Source of the DNA: Chloroflexota bacterium
GTDB lineage: Bacteria > Chloroflexota > UBA6077 > CF-72
Direction of reading: 5' to 3'
Assembly: GCA_019247135.1 (NCBI GenBank)
Contig: JAFAPL010001065.1
Location: 1 to 10,633 of the forward strand
Length of the DNA stretch: 10,633 bases
Shown: in pieces, positions 1-5,203 of the stretch
How positions within the stretch are numbered: position 1 is the first letter of the stretch
Layout of the letters: every line of letters begins with the position of its first letter
Translations under genes and position numbers: made by a program
The notes under the pieces: model-generated
What the model saw: the letters and a program-made list of their open reading frames with translations, nothing else
What the model was told of the DNA's origin: nothing
The model's database searches: none

Positions 1-1
1 C

Positions 2-751
2 ATCGCAATCTTCAAGGCAGCCGTAGCCGAATTGCCGGTGGCTCCGACCGAGACATTCATGACGGCGGTATCGCCCGGTCAGCTGTGGCTGAACTTTCGC
101 AACGAGCACTACGCGTCGGATGACGAATACATTTTCGCGGCGGCGGCGGCACTGCATCACGAGTATCACGCGATCGTCGAGGCCGGTCTCATCCTCCAGA
201 TCGACGACCCGAGTCTTGCGATGGGCTGGAATCGCATCGAGTTCGCGGACCGCTCGTTCGCGGATTATCGACGTCAGGTCGAGCAACGTGTTGAGGCGAT
301 CAATCTCGCGCTCGACGGTATTCCAGCGGATCGCGTGCGGCTGCACGTGTGCTGGGGCAACTCCGAAACGCCGCATGTTCGTGACCTGCCGCTCGCCGAA
401 TTGATAGAGGTGCTGTATGGCGTGCAAGCGAAGGGGCTATCGGTGGAAGGCGCTAATCCGCGCCACGGCCACGAGTGGCAGGTCTTCAAGACGCATCCGC
501 TGCCGGACGGGAAGATCCTGATCCCAGGCGTAATCGATACGGTTACGAACTTCGTCGAGCACCCTGCGCTCATCGCGGAGCGGCTCGGCCGCTATGCAAG
601 CGTGGTGGGCAAAGAAAACGTGATAGCCGGCGCCGACTGCGGTTTTGGCACGTTCGCGGGCGATCGCCCACGCGTTCACCCGACGATCGCCTGGGCCAAA
701 CTGCGCGCGTTGGTGGAAGGCGCCCAACTGGCAACGGAGGAACTATGGTGA
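2..751 (+). CDS. Cobalamin-independent methionine synthase II-like methyltransferase, 5'-truncated
   Basis: This is the C-terminal part of a MetE C-domain-like TIM-barrel protein, a family that transfers methyl or alkyl groups to a thiol through an active-site zinc (MetE, epoxyalkane:coenzyme M transferase and many uncharacterised relatives). The frame is open to the window edge, so the TTG at 32 is probably internal; 249 residues are visible. Numbering from that TTG, the HxC zinc motif is at H105/C107 (HVCWGN), followed by a glutamate around E139 in the stretch ending ANPRHGHE, and the second zinc cysteine C203 in GADCGFG. QIDDP at 56-60 matches the substrate-loop region of the family. Stand-alone members are usually about 370-380 residues, so roughly the first third is missing. 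The stop overlaps the next ATG by 7 bp, implying one transcript. Family assignment is secure; the substrate is unknown, and the small C-domain-only size argues against a classical folate-dependent MetE. Confidence 0.88.
   Translation: MAIFKAAVAELPVAPTETFMTAVSPGQLWLNFRNEHYASDDEYIFAAAAALHHEYHAIVEAGLILQIDDPSLAMGWNRIEFADRSFADYRRQVEQRVEAINLALDGIPADRVRLHVCWGNSETPHVRDLPLAELIEVLYGVQAKGLSVEGANPRHGHEWQVFKTHPLPDGKILIPGVIDTVTNFVEHPALIAERLGRYASVVGKENVIAGADCGFGTFAGDRPRVHPTIAWAKLRALVEGAQLATEELW
736..740 (+). promoter_or_regulatory. Ribosome binding site (GGAGG) setting the start at 745
   Basis: GGAGG lies 4 nt before ATG 745, inside the last codons of the upstream methyltransferase gene. It decides the start of the next protein: the same frame stays open upstream to about 475, but that part merely overlaps the methyltransferase gene in another frame. 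Confidence 0.75.
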
Positions 752-1413
752 GGCGTGTCGTACCGCGAGGGCTGCTGCTCGCATTCTCGACTCCGCCCGA
801 CGGGCAGGATGAGGCCTTCAACGCCTGGTACGGCGACGAGCACGCGCCGGCCCGGCTGACAGTGCCAGGCATCTTGAATGCGCGACGCTATGTCACTGCC
901 GCGGACGAAGAGCCGCGCTACATGGCGCTCTATGACCTGGCGTCGCCCGATACGTTGAAAGGTCCGGAGTATCGACGTCTGTACGAACAGCAGTCTGAGC
1001 GCGAAAAAGCCATGATGGCTGCCATCCCGCTGCTGGATCGGCGCGTGCTGCGTCTGCTCCTTGACTGTGAGCCGTGGACGGAAGACGCGCCTTATCAGAT
1101 GACGGTCTCGTTGCAGCCTCCCGACGGCGGCGAAGACGACCTGGTGGCCTGGTACCGCCAGGAGCACATGCCGATGCTGCTCGCGGTACCAGGCTGGCGT
1201 CGCGTACGGCTGTTCGAGCAGGTCGATGGGACTGGGCCGCGCTTCACAGCCGTGCACGAGCTCGAATCCCCGGCCGTGTTCGAAACGGCCGAGTATCGTG
1301 CGGCCATCTCGACACCCTGGCGCAATCGCATCATCGACAGCGTCAGCCGACGCGAGCGGCGGATCTTCAAGCTTCTGCAGACGTTTCCGCGTCCGGCCTG
1401 GGGTCAACCTTAG
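745..1413 (+). CDS. Duplicated EthD-like dimeric alpha/beta-barrel protein
   Basis: The 222-residue protein contains two copies of one ferredoxin-like module. Copy 1 has AWYGDEHAPARLTVPG at 27-42, and copy 2 has AWYRQEHMPMLLAVPG at 135-150, exactly 108 residues later. Each is followed by an R-rich strand (NARRY; RRVRLF), an aromatic strand (YMALYDLASP at 59-68; FTAVHELESP at 167-176), and an EYR helix start. The W-Y-x-x-E-H-x-P pattern is typical of EthD-like and related dimeric alpha/beta-barrel proteins, in which two modules normally pair as a homodimer; here one chain could make the whole barrel. There is no signal peptide, so it is probably cytoplasmic. ATG 745 is chosen because a GGAGG site precedes it and it forms ATGGTGA with the upstream stop, indicating translational coupling to the methyltransferase. 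Such proteins often accompany catabolic genes, but the reaction, if any, is unknown. Confidence 0.85.
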   Translation: MVRRVVPRGLLLAFSTPPDGQDEAFNAWYGDEHAPARLTVPGILNARRYVTAADEEPRYMALYDLASPDTLKGPEYRRLYEQQSEREKAMMAAIPLLDRRVLRLLLDCEPWTEDAPYQMTVSLQPPDGGEDDLVAWYRQEHMPMLLAVPGWRRVRLFEQVDGTGPRFTAVHELESPAVFETAEYRAAISTPWRNRIIDSVSRRERRIFKLLQTFPRPAWGQP

Positions 1414-1417
1414 GCGA

Positions 1418-1445
1418 GGGCCAGTACGGCCCGGTCGTGCCGACC
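1418..1445. terminator. Possible hairpins between converging genes
   Basis: The 52-bp gap between the EthD-like gene and the converging DUF6295-like gene holds two small hairpins: GGGCC-AGTAC-GGCCC (1418-1432), and GGTCG-TGC-CGACC (1433-1445) directly after it. No T-run follows on either strand, so this is at best a weak bidirectional stop. It may also be chance in GC-rich DNA. Confidence 0.25.
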
Positions 1446-1465
1446 AGGCCACCGCGATTTGACTG

Positions 1466-1732
1466 CTACTCGCGGACGCCGCTCTTTTCCGCCGCGTCGA
1501 TCGCCTCGCGCAGGCTATCGAGCAGCGCACGGCCGGAATCAAGGTCCATCTCCAGTGCGACTCGGGCACCCACGCCTAGAGACGGGTTCACGAAGTCGAG
1601 CAGCAACGCGTGCTCCGCCTGCGTATGGCTGGCGTGGTCGAAGCCGACGGTCGCCTGGACAACTGGGAACCAGCCCGTATCACCTTTCCCCGAGCCGCGA
1701 ATCGGCGTCGTCATACAGATGTTTGTGCACAT
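1466..1732 (-). CDS. DUF6295-like small protein
   Basis: An 88-residue protein starting MCTNICMTTP. It matches what I recall of the DUF6295 family: an N-terminal Met-Cys-Thr, a GSGKGDTGWFPV segment at 13-24, an AT/V-x-x-DH strand (ATVGFDHASH at 27-36), AEHALLLDFVNPS at 39-51, and a helix-forming C-terminus with ARVALEMDLDSGRALLDSL (56-74). Members are usually about this long, so the gene looks complete. The two early cysteines (C2, C6) and the His/Asp residues could bind a metal, but this is only suggestive. There is no signal peptide or membrane segment. A weak AGAAGAG stretch upstream of ATG 1732 is the only candidate ribosome site. It lies downstream of the dienelactone hydrolase on the same strand, so the two may be co-transcribed, although 185 bp of palindrome-containing DNA separates them. 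Function unknown. Confidence 0.8.
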   Translation of the reverse strand: MCTNICMTTPIRGSGKGDTGWFPVVQATVGFDHASHTQAEHALLLDFVNPSLGVGARVALEMDLDSGRALLDSLREAIDAAEKSGVRE

Positions 1733-1784
1733 GCTCTTCTAATCGTCCTTGAAGGCTACTGAGTGTTGCGCAATGCCGCACGCT

Positions 1785-1827
1785 CCCCATGGGGTTGCAG
1801 GGACCCACGGCGCGGGCTCGCGCCCGC
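1785..1827. repeat. GC-rich palindromes in the 185-bp gap 1733-1917
   Basis: The gap holds no credible gene. It contains the perfect 10-bp palindrome CCCCATGGGG (1785-1794), centred on CATG like most palindromes at 3871-4113, and a hairpin with 6-bp arms, GCGGGC-TCGC-GCCCGC (1812-1827). Lying after the hydrolase stop and before the DUF6295-like gene on the minus strand, the hairpin could end or attenuate the hydrolase transcript or stabilise its 3' end. No T-run follows. Confidence 0.45.
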
Positions 1828-1917
1828 TTGGGAGCCTTGAGGCGCAGCCCCTGCCCCCCGGAGGGTTACTTGACCCAAGCGTCTGCTGCAGCGTGGCCGC
1901 GCATTCCGCATAGCTCA

Positions 1918-2685
1918 TTAAGCGGCCAGGTAGCGTTCGAAAAATCCAAACACTTTGTTCCACCCATCCATCGCCTGCTGCTGTCGATACAGCGGCGTGT
2001 GGTAGTAGAAGAAGCCATGCCCGGCCCCGTCGTAGCGGTGGAACTCATACTGTTTGCCGTTCTGCTTCAGCGCAGCCTCGTGCTGGTTCACCTGGTCAGG
2101 CGTCGGCGACTGGTCGTCGTTGCCGAACAACCCGAGTAGTGGCGCATTGAGGTCTCTGGTGTAGTCGATCGGCGCAACCGGGCGCTTGTCGTTCAACTGA
2201 TCTTGCGGAGCGACCACCCCGCCGCCCCACAGGTCGGCGACTGCATCGAAGCCACCGGCGCGTGACGCCGTGAGCACCGCGTGCCGGCCGCCTGAGCAGG
2301 TGCCGATGATGCCGACTTTGCCGTTGCTGGTCGGCTGGGCGCGCACCCAATCCCGACCTCCGGCCAGGTCGCCGACGGCGCGATCGTCCGGGATGCCGCC
2401 TGCGGCACGGACTTTGGCGGCCACGTCGTCTGGCGTGCCATGACCTTCACGGAAGTACAGGTTCGGGCAGATCACGTTGTAGCCATGCGTGGCGAGTCGA
2501 CGCGAGAACTCCAGGTAGAACTCATCCCAACCAGGCAGGTGGTGGACTGCCACGATGCCCGGATAGGGCCCGTTGCCATCGGGACGGGCGACATAGGCGT
2601 TGATCTGGTCGCCATTGGCGCCCGTGATCGTCGTCGGTCCAGCCACTATGCCAGGGGGAGCATCAGTCCTGAACGAGTTCCACAT
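1918..2685 (-). CDS. Dienelactone hydrolase family alpha/beta-hydrolase
   Basis: A 255-residue alpha/beta-hydrolase of the dienelactone hydrolase family. These enzymes open lactones or cleave esters by a Cys-Asp-His triad; the classical substrate is dienelactone from chlorocatechol breakdown, but most members have other or unknown substrates. The nucleophile elbow is GTCSGGRH with C130, the family's cysteine in place of serine. The acid is D191 (or neighbouring D190) in LFGNDDQSP, and the base is H223 in DGAGHGFF. HHLPGWDEF at 48-56 forms the oxyanion-side loop, and YNVICPNLYFREG (69-81) matches the family's strand and loop. There is no signal peptide, so it is cytoplasmic. Length is usual. 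ATG 2685 is the first start after the divergent 47-bp gap; no clear Shine-Dalgarno precedes it, so weak or leaderless initiation is possible. The zinc alcohol dehydrogenase is transcribed divergently and may share regulation. Confidence 0.92.
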   Translation of the reverse strand: MWNSFRTDAPPGIVAGPTTITGANGDQINAYVARPDGNGPYPGIVAVHHLPGWDEFYLEFSRRLATHGYNVICPNLYFREGHGTPDDVAAKVRAAGGIPDDRAVGDLAGGRDWVRAQPTSNGKVGIIGTCSGGRHAVLTASRAGGFDAVADLWGGGVVAPQDQLNDKRPVAPIDYTRDLNAPLLGLFGNDDQSPTPDQVNQHEAALKQNGKQYEFHRYDGAGHGFFYYHTPLYRQQQAMDGWNKVFGFFERYLAA

Positions 2686-2732
2686 ATGCCGTCTACAGTA
2701 CCAACTCTGTACAACCTTCGCGGGAGCTGTGC
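2686..2732. promoter_or_regulatory. Divergent promoter region, with inverted TACAG/CTGTA
   Basis: This 47-bp gap must hold the start signals of both the hydrolase (-) and the alcohol dehydrogenase (+). It contains an inverted repeat, TACAG at 2694-2698 and CTGTA at 2707-2711, separated by 8 bp, a spacing suited to a dimeric repressor. GGGAG at 2722-2726 is a good ribosome site, 6 nt before ATG 2733. I see no convincing -35/-10 pair. Confidence 0.4.
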
Positions 2733-3842
2733 ATGACTGGCAATGGGCGTGCAGCCGTGTTTACTGGCACCGGCAAGCCTTTCGAAATTCGCGAATACCC
2801 GGTCCCGGAACCGGAACCAGGCGCGGCCGTAGTCCGCATGACCCTGGCCAACGTGTGTGGCTCGGATCTGCACACCTGGCGGGGCGAGCTGGATCCGGCC
2901 AAACGCGGGCGAGCCATGCCGATCCACCAGGGACACGAAGGCACCGGCCGCATCGAGTCGCTCGGCCCCGGCGTGGCGACTGACTCCAACGGCGAGCCTT
3001 TGCAGGTTGGCGACCGTGTGGTCTTCGCGTACTTCTTTCCCTGCGGACGCTGTCGTGCTTGCCTCAACGGCAAGGAATGGACGTGTCCGCGGCGCATGCA
3101 CCCGCGGGCCACCTCTTGTGAGGTGTGGCCGCACTTCAAGGGCACATTCGGCGACTACTTCTACCTGTATCCGCAGCACACCGTGTTCCGCGTTCCCGAC
3201 GAGGTCTCGGATGAGCTGGTCGTCGGCGTGAACTGCGCGATGGCGCAGGTGACTTGCGGGCTCGACCTGGCCGGCCTCCGAGTGGGTGAGACAGTCGTGA
3301 TTCAGGGCGCCGGCGGCCTGGGCCTCTACGCCATTGCCGTGGCCCGCGAGCGTGGGGCGGGGCGGATCATCGTGGTGGACGGCGTGCCCGAGCGACTCGA
3401 AGTGGCGGCGATGTTCGGCGCGGACGAGTTCGTGAACTTGCGCGATCTGCCCACGCCTTCGGCTCGCCTCGCGCGGGTGCGCGAGTTGACCGACGGTTGG
3501 GGCGGCGACGTGGTCATGGAGCTGGGTGGGTTTCCGTCGATCACCGAGGAGGGGATTCAGATGGTCGCCTCCGGCGGTCGGTACGTCGAGATCGGCTACA
3601 TCAGCCCGGGCCTGACGTACGCCGCCGATCCCGCGTACTGGGTAGTCCAGAACATCACCATCCTGGGCATCAATCACTACGCCCGCCGTCACCTGCGCGA
3701 CGCGCTCGACATCCTCTGCCGCACCCGTCACAAGTACCCGTTCGACCGCATCGTCTCGCACAAGTTTCCGCTGGAAGCGATCAACGACGCCTTCGCCGCC
3801 CAGAACGCAGGCCACGTCACCCGCGCAAGCCTCGTAATGTAG
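2733..3842 (+). CDS. Zinc-dependent medium-chain alcohol dehydrogenase
   Basis: A 369-residue medium-chain dehydrogenase/reductase with both zinc sites. Catalytic zinc ligands are C42 (NVCGSDLH) and H68 with E69 (GHEGTG); C168 in VNCAMAQ is the likely third. The structural zinc lobe has C104, C107, C110 and C118 (CGRCRAC, then C after seven residues). The dinucleotide fold has GAGGLG at 192-197, and D216 at the end of the second strand (IIVVDG) favours NAD over NADP. Length is typical of the family. ATG 2733 is preceded by GGGAG at 6 nt. The enzyme should interconvert an alcohol and an aldehyde or ketone in the cytoplasm; the substrate cannot be read from the sequence. Its neighbour on the other side of the divergent promoter is a lactone/ester hydrolase, so a shared catabolic route is plausible. 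Five bases after its stop, the palindrome cluster begins. Confidence 0.92.
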   Translation: MTGNGRAAVFTGTGKPFEIREYPVPEPEPGAAVVRMTLANVCGSDLHTWRGELDPAKRGRAMPIHQGHEGTGRIESLGPGVATDSNGEPLQVGDRVVFAYFFPCGRCRACLNGKEWTCPRRMHPRATSCEVWPHFKGTFGDYFYLYPQHTVFRVPDEVSDELVVGVNCAMAQVTCGLDLAGLRVGETVVIQGAGGLGLYAIAVARERGAGRIIVVDGVPERLEVAAMFGADEFVNLRDLPTPSARLARVRELTDGWGGDVVMELGGFPSITEEGIQMVASGGRYVEIGYISPGLTYAADPAYWVVQNITILGINHYARRHLRDALDILCRTRHKYPFDRIVSHKFPLEAINDAFAAQNAGHVTRASLVM

Positions 3843-3847
3843 TTGTT

Positions 3848-3918
3848 GGAGCCGCTCAAGAGCGGCTCCGCAGGCTGGCGCATGCGCCAGCCTGGCCAGC
3901 GGAGCATGCTCCGCTGGC
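3848..3918. repeat. Tandem palindrome triad A
   Basis: Three palindromes follow one another. Unit 1 (3848-3869) has 10-bp arms GGAGCCGCTC around AA. Unit 2 (3871-3894) is a perfect 24-bp palindrome with arm CAGGCTGGCGCA. Unit 3 (3895-3918) is a perfect 24-bp palindrome with arm GCCAGCGGAGCA. Units 2 and 3 abut with no spacer, and their junction is itself the palindrome CTGGCCAG (3892-3899). If unit 1 is framed as 3847-3870, all three share a 24-bp period. Both perfect units centre on GCATGC. Confidence 0.9.
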
Positions 3919-3933
3919 ATGCTTCGCATGGAT

Positions 3934-3952
3934 CGGGGGGCACTGCCCCCCG
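3934..3952. repeat. G6/C6 hairpin between the palindrome triads
   Basis: The arms CGGGGGGCA (3934-3942) and TGCCCCCCG (3944-3952) flank a single C. As a 9-bp, very GC-rich symmetrical block it would form a strong stem, with some base pairs lost to the loop. It is separated from triad A only by the small hairpin CATGC-TTC-GCATG (3918-3930). Confidence 0.7.
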
Positions 3953-4065
3953 CCGCCAGTCACTCCCGTTGGTCGTTCCTTCCCGCGGCGACCCCCCACG
4001 CACGTGCTGAGCAGCGCAGAGCCGGGGGTAAAGGGGGCGGAGCCTGCACTTCGCGAACAGAGCGT

Positions 4066-4138
4066 CGGAGGCGATCATGATCGCCTCCGCCAGGCGGATC
4101 ATGATCCGCCTGGGGAGCCCGAGCATTGCTCGGGCTCC
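4066..4138. repeat. Tandem palindrome triad B
   Basis: Three palindromes abut exactly. Unit 1 (4066-4089) is a perfect 24-bp palindrome with arm CGGAGGCGATCA. Unit 2 (4090-4113) is a perfect 24-bp palindrome with arm CCAGGCGGATCA. Unit 3 (4114-4138) has perfect 12-bp arms GGAGCCCGAGCA around one T. Units 1 and 2 share the core GATCATGATC, giving four GATC sites within 48 bp. The arms differ from those of triad A, but their length, the abutment and the CA|TG centre are the same. Confidence 0.9.
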
Positions 4139-4151
4139 ATCAAAGAATCTC

Positions 4152-5138
4152 CTAAATCCGGGCGAACTTCTGGAACGTGTGGGTGCCTTCGGGCACGATG
4201 CCCGGCCGCACGCCAATGGTATTGGTCACCTCGGCCATGTAAATCGATCCCTCGTCATCCACCCAGATCCCGTGCGGGGCCACGAAGTTGCCGGGCGCCG
4301 CGGCGTCCGCCCCGCCCCAGCGCAGCAGCACGTTGCCCTCCAGGTCATAAATGCTCAGACGCGCCGGCTCCTCCTCTGCGATAGGCCCACGCCGGAACGA
4401 CGTCGTGCCGGCGCGCCAGACCAGCTCGCCAATGTACACCAGCCCATCGCGATCGATGAAGATGTCCTGCGGCCGCTGTACATCCAGCCATTCGTTCTGG
4501 AATTCGCCCGTTGGCGAGAAGATCTGGATCCGATCGTTTTCTCGATCGCACACAAACACGCGCCCGTCGGTATGCACCCACGTGCTATGCGGCGTCCGAA
4601 ACTGACCGTGCGCGGACCCCGGCTCACCCCACGACTCGCAGAGTCGGCCCACGCTGTCGAAACGGTGGATGCGCGTGTTGCCGTACCCGTCACTGACGAA
4701 CAGATCACCGGACGGGGCCACCGCCACGTTGGTCGGTCGATTGAATGGACCGGCCGCGTGCGTCACGCTGGCCGGTGTGCGACCGTCGTAACCCGTATCC
4801 GACGGGTGCTCCGCCGGCCCCAGCTCGAACGACAGCTTGCCATCCAGCGTGTATTTGCCCGCGGTGTGATTCGAATCATCAACGAGGAAGAGCGAGTCGT
4901 CGCCCGCCATGTACATGCCGTGAGTCCGATAGGAGAAGCGGCCCTCGCCCCAGGACCCGAGGAACCGCCCGCCACGATCGTAGATCATGATCGGGTGATC
5001 GCCTCGGCAAAACAGATAGACGTTGCCACTCGAGTCGCTGCAGACGCCTGCCACGTCCTCGTGTCGATAGCCCGCTGGAATCTGTTCCCAGCCTTCGACG
5101 AGCTGGAACTGCAGTGAGCCGCTTCCCACTTTGAACAT
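4152..5138 (-). CDS. Peptidyl-alpha-hydroxyglycine alpha-amidating lyase-like NHL beta-propeller
   Basis: A 328-residue six-bladed NHL-type propeller resembling the lyase (PAL) domain of peptide-amidating enzyme, which splits hydroxyglycine-extended peptides into amide and glyoxylate. From memory of rat PAL, zinc is bound by H585, H690 and H786, with R533, Y654 and R706 at the active site. Here H73 (THGMY), H184 (TPHSTWV) and H289 (APHGIWVDDEG) have matching spacing, with R45 (FCRGDHP), Y152 (SDGYGNTRIHRF) and R199 (CDRENDRIQ) in corresponding places. The catalytic set therefore looks complete. No signal peptide is visible, unlike animal PAL, so it appears cytoplasmic, and no partner hydroxylase (PHM) is in the window. 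Bacterial homologues are common and mostly uncharacterised; the real substrate may be a small hydroxy compound. ATG 5138 lacks a clear ribosome site; GTG at codon 4 is a possible alternative start. Confidence 0.85.
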   Translation of the reverse strand: MFKVGSGSLQFQLVEGWEQIPAGYRHEDVAGVCSDSSGNVYLFCRGDHPIMIYDRGGRFLGSWGEGRFSYRTHGMYMAGDDSLFLVDDSNHTAGKYTLDGKLSFELGPAEHPSDTGYDGRTPASVTHAAGPFNRPTNVAVAPSGDLFVSDGYGNTRIHRFDSVGRLCESWGEPGSAHGQFRTPHSTWVHTDGRVFVCDRENDRIQIFSPTGEFQNEWLDVQRPQDIFIDRDGLVYIGELVWRAGTTSFRRGPIAEEEPARLSIYDLEGNVLLRWGGADAAAPGNFVAPHGIWVDDEGSIYMAEVTNTIGVRPGIVPEGTHTFQKFARI

Positions 5139-5203
5139 GCACAGCAGGCTACCGCAATCGGGCGGGTACTATGAATCGGTCCAGATCTGTGGAAGGGGAC
5201 GAA
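5139..5203. promoter_or_regulatory. Divergent promoter region
   Basis: This 65-bp gap lies between the outward-facing lyase-like and propeller-cupredoxin genes. It should hold two promoters, but I see no confident -35/-10 pair; TACTAT at 5167-5172 is only a weak -10 resemblance. Confidence 0.35.
5191..5198 (+). promoter_or_regulatory. Ribosome binding site GGAAGGGG for ATG 5204
   Basis: This purine-rich run lies 5 nt before ATG 5204. It favours that start over the in-frame ATG at 5171, which has its own candidate GGCGGG at 5161-5166, 4 nt upstream. The shorter form places the arginine-rich n-region directly at the N-terminus, as expected for a signal peptide. Confidence 0.6.

Larger units (their letters stand above)
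3843..4151. other. Gene-free convergent gap filled by palindromes
   Basis: This 309-bp stretch between the stops of the alcohol dehydrogenase (+) and the amidating-lyase-like gene (-) contains no credible gene. Almost all of 3848-4138 is inverted-repeat DNA: a triad of palindromes (3848-3918), a short CATGC-TTC-GCATG hairpin (3918-3930), a G6/C6 hairpin (3934-3952), a 113-bp stretch with smaller symmetries (GCACGTGC at 4000-4007; ACCCCC at 3991-3996 facing GGGGGT at 4024-4029), and a second triad (4066-4138). Both outer palindromes begin GGAGCC and end GGCTCC, so the region is bracketed by related ends like a small repeat element. No target-site duplication is visible at the flanks. The position suits a bidirectional transcription barrier, but no T-runs follow the hairpins. 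Confidence 0.75.

Noticed and set aside
475..744. Upstream extension of the EthD-like frame
   Set aside because: The extension overlaps the methyltransferase gene and gives an arginine-rich, non-family sequence; ATG 745 has the ribosome site.
676..1569. Minus-strand frame of 297 codons
   Set aside because: It is antisense to the EthD-like gene and overlaps the DUF6295-like gene in another frame; no recognisable motifs.
1739..1963. Minus-strand frame of 74 codons in the hydrolase/DUF6295 gap
   Set aside because: It overlaps the hydrolase end, matches no family and reads through GC-rich palindromes.
3848..3869. Simple Rho-independent terminator of the ADH gene
   Set aside because: The stem is strong but no T-run follows, and it is one member of a larger palindrome series, so a plain terminator label would mislead.
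2646..3929. Long minus-strand frame of 427 codons
   Set aside because: It is antisense to the well-supported alcohol dehydrogenase; GC-rich third positions commonly keep the opposite frame open.
3848..4138. CRISPR array
   Set aside because: Units are palindromes with different sequences that abut directly; there is no constant repeat with unique spacers, and no cas gene.
3728..4216. Minus-strand frame of 162 codons running through the palindrome region
   Set aside because: It overlaps the 3' ends of both the ADH and the lyase-like genes; its peptide merely mirrors the palindromes (segments such as RRIMIR and AIMIA) and resembles no family.
4983..4992. GATCATGATC inside the lyase-like gene, identical to the core of two palindromes
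   Set aside because: It lies within codons for a Pro-Ile-Met-Ile segment of the family-conserved blade and lacks the extended arms; probably coincidence.
4077..5117. Plus-strand frame of 346 codons
   Set aside because: It is antisense to the amidating-lyase-like gene, whose catalytic motifs are clear.
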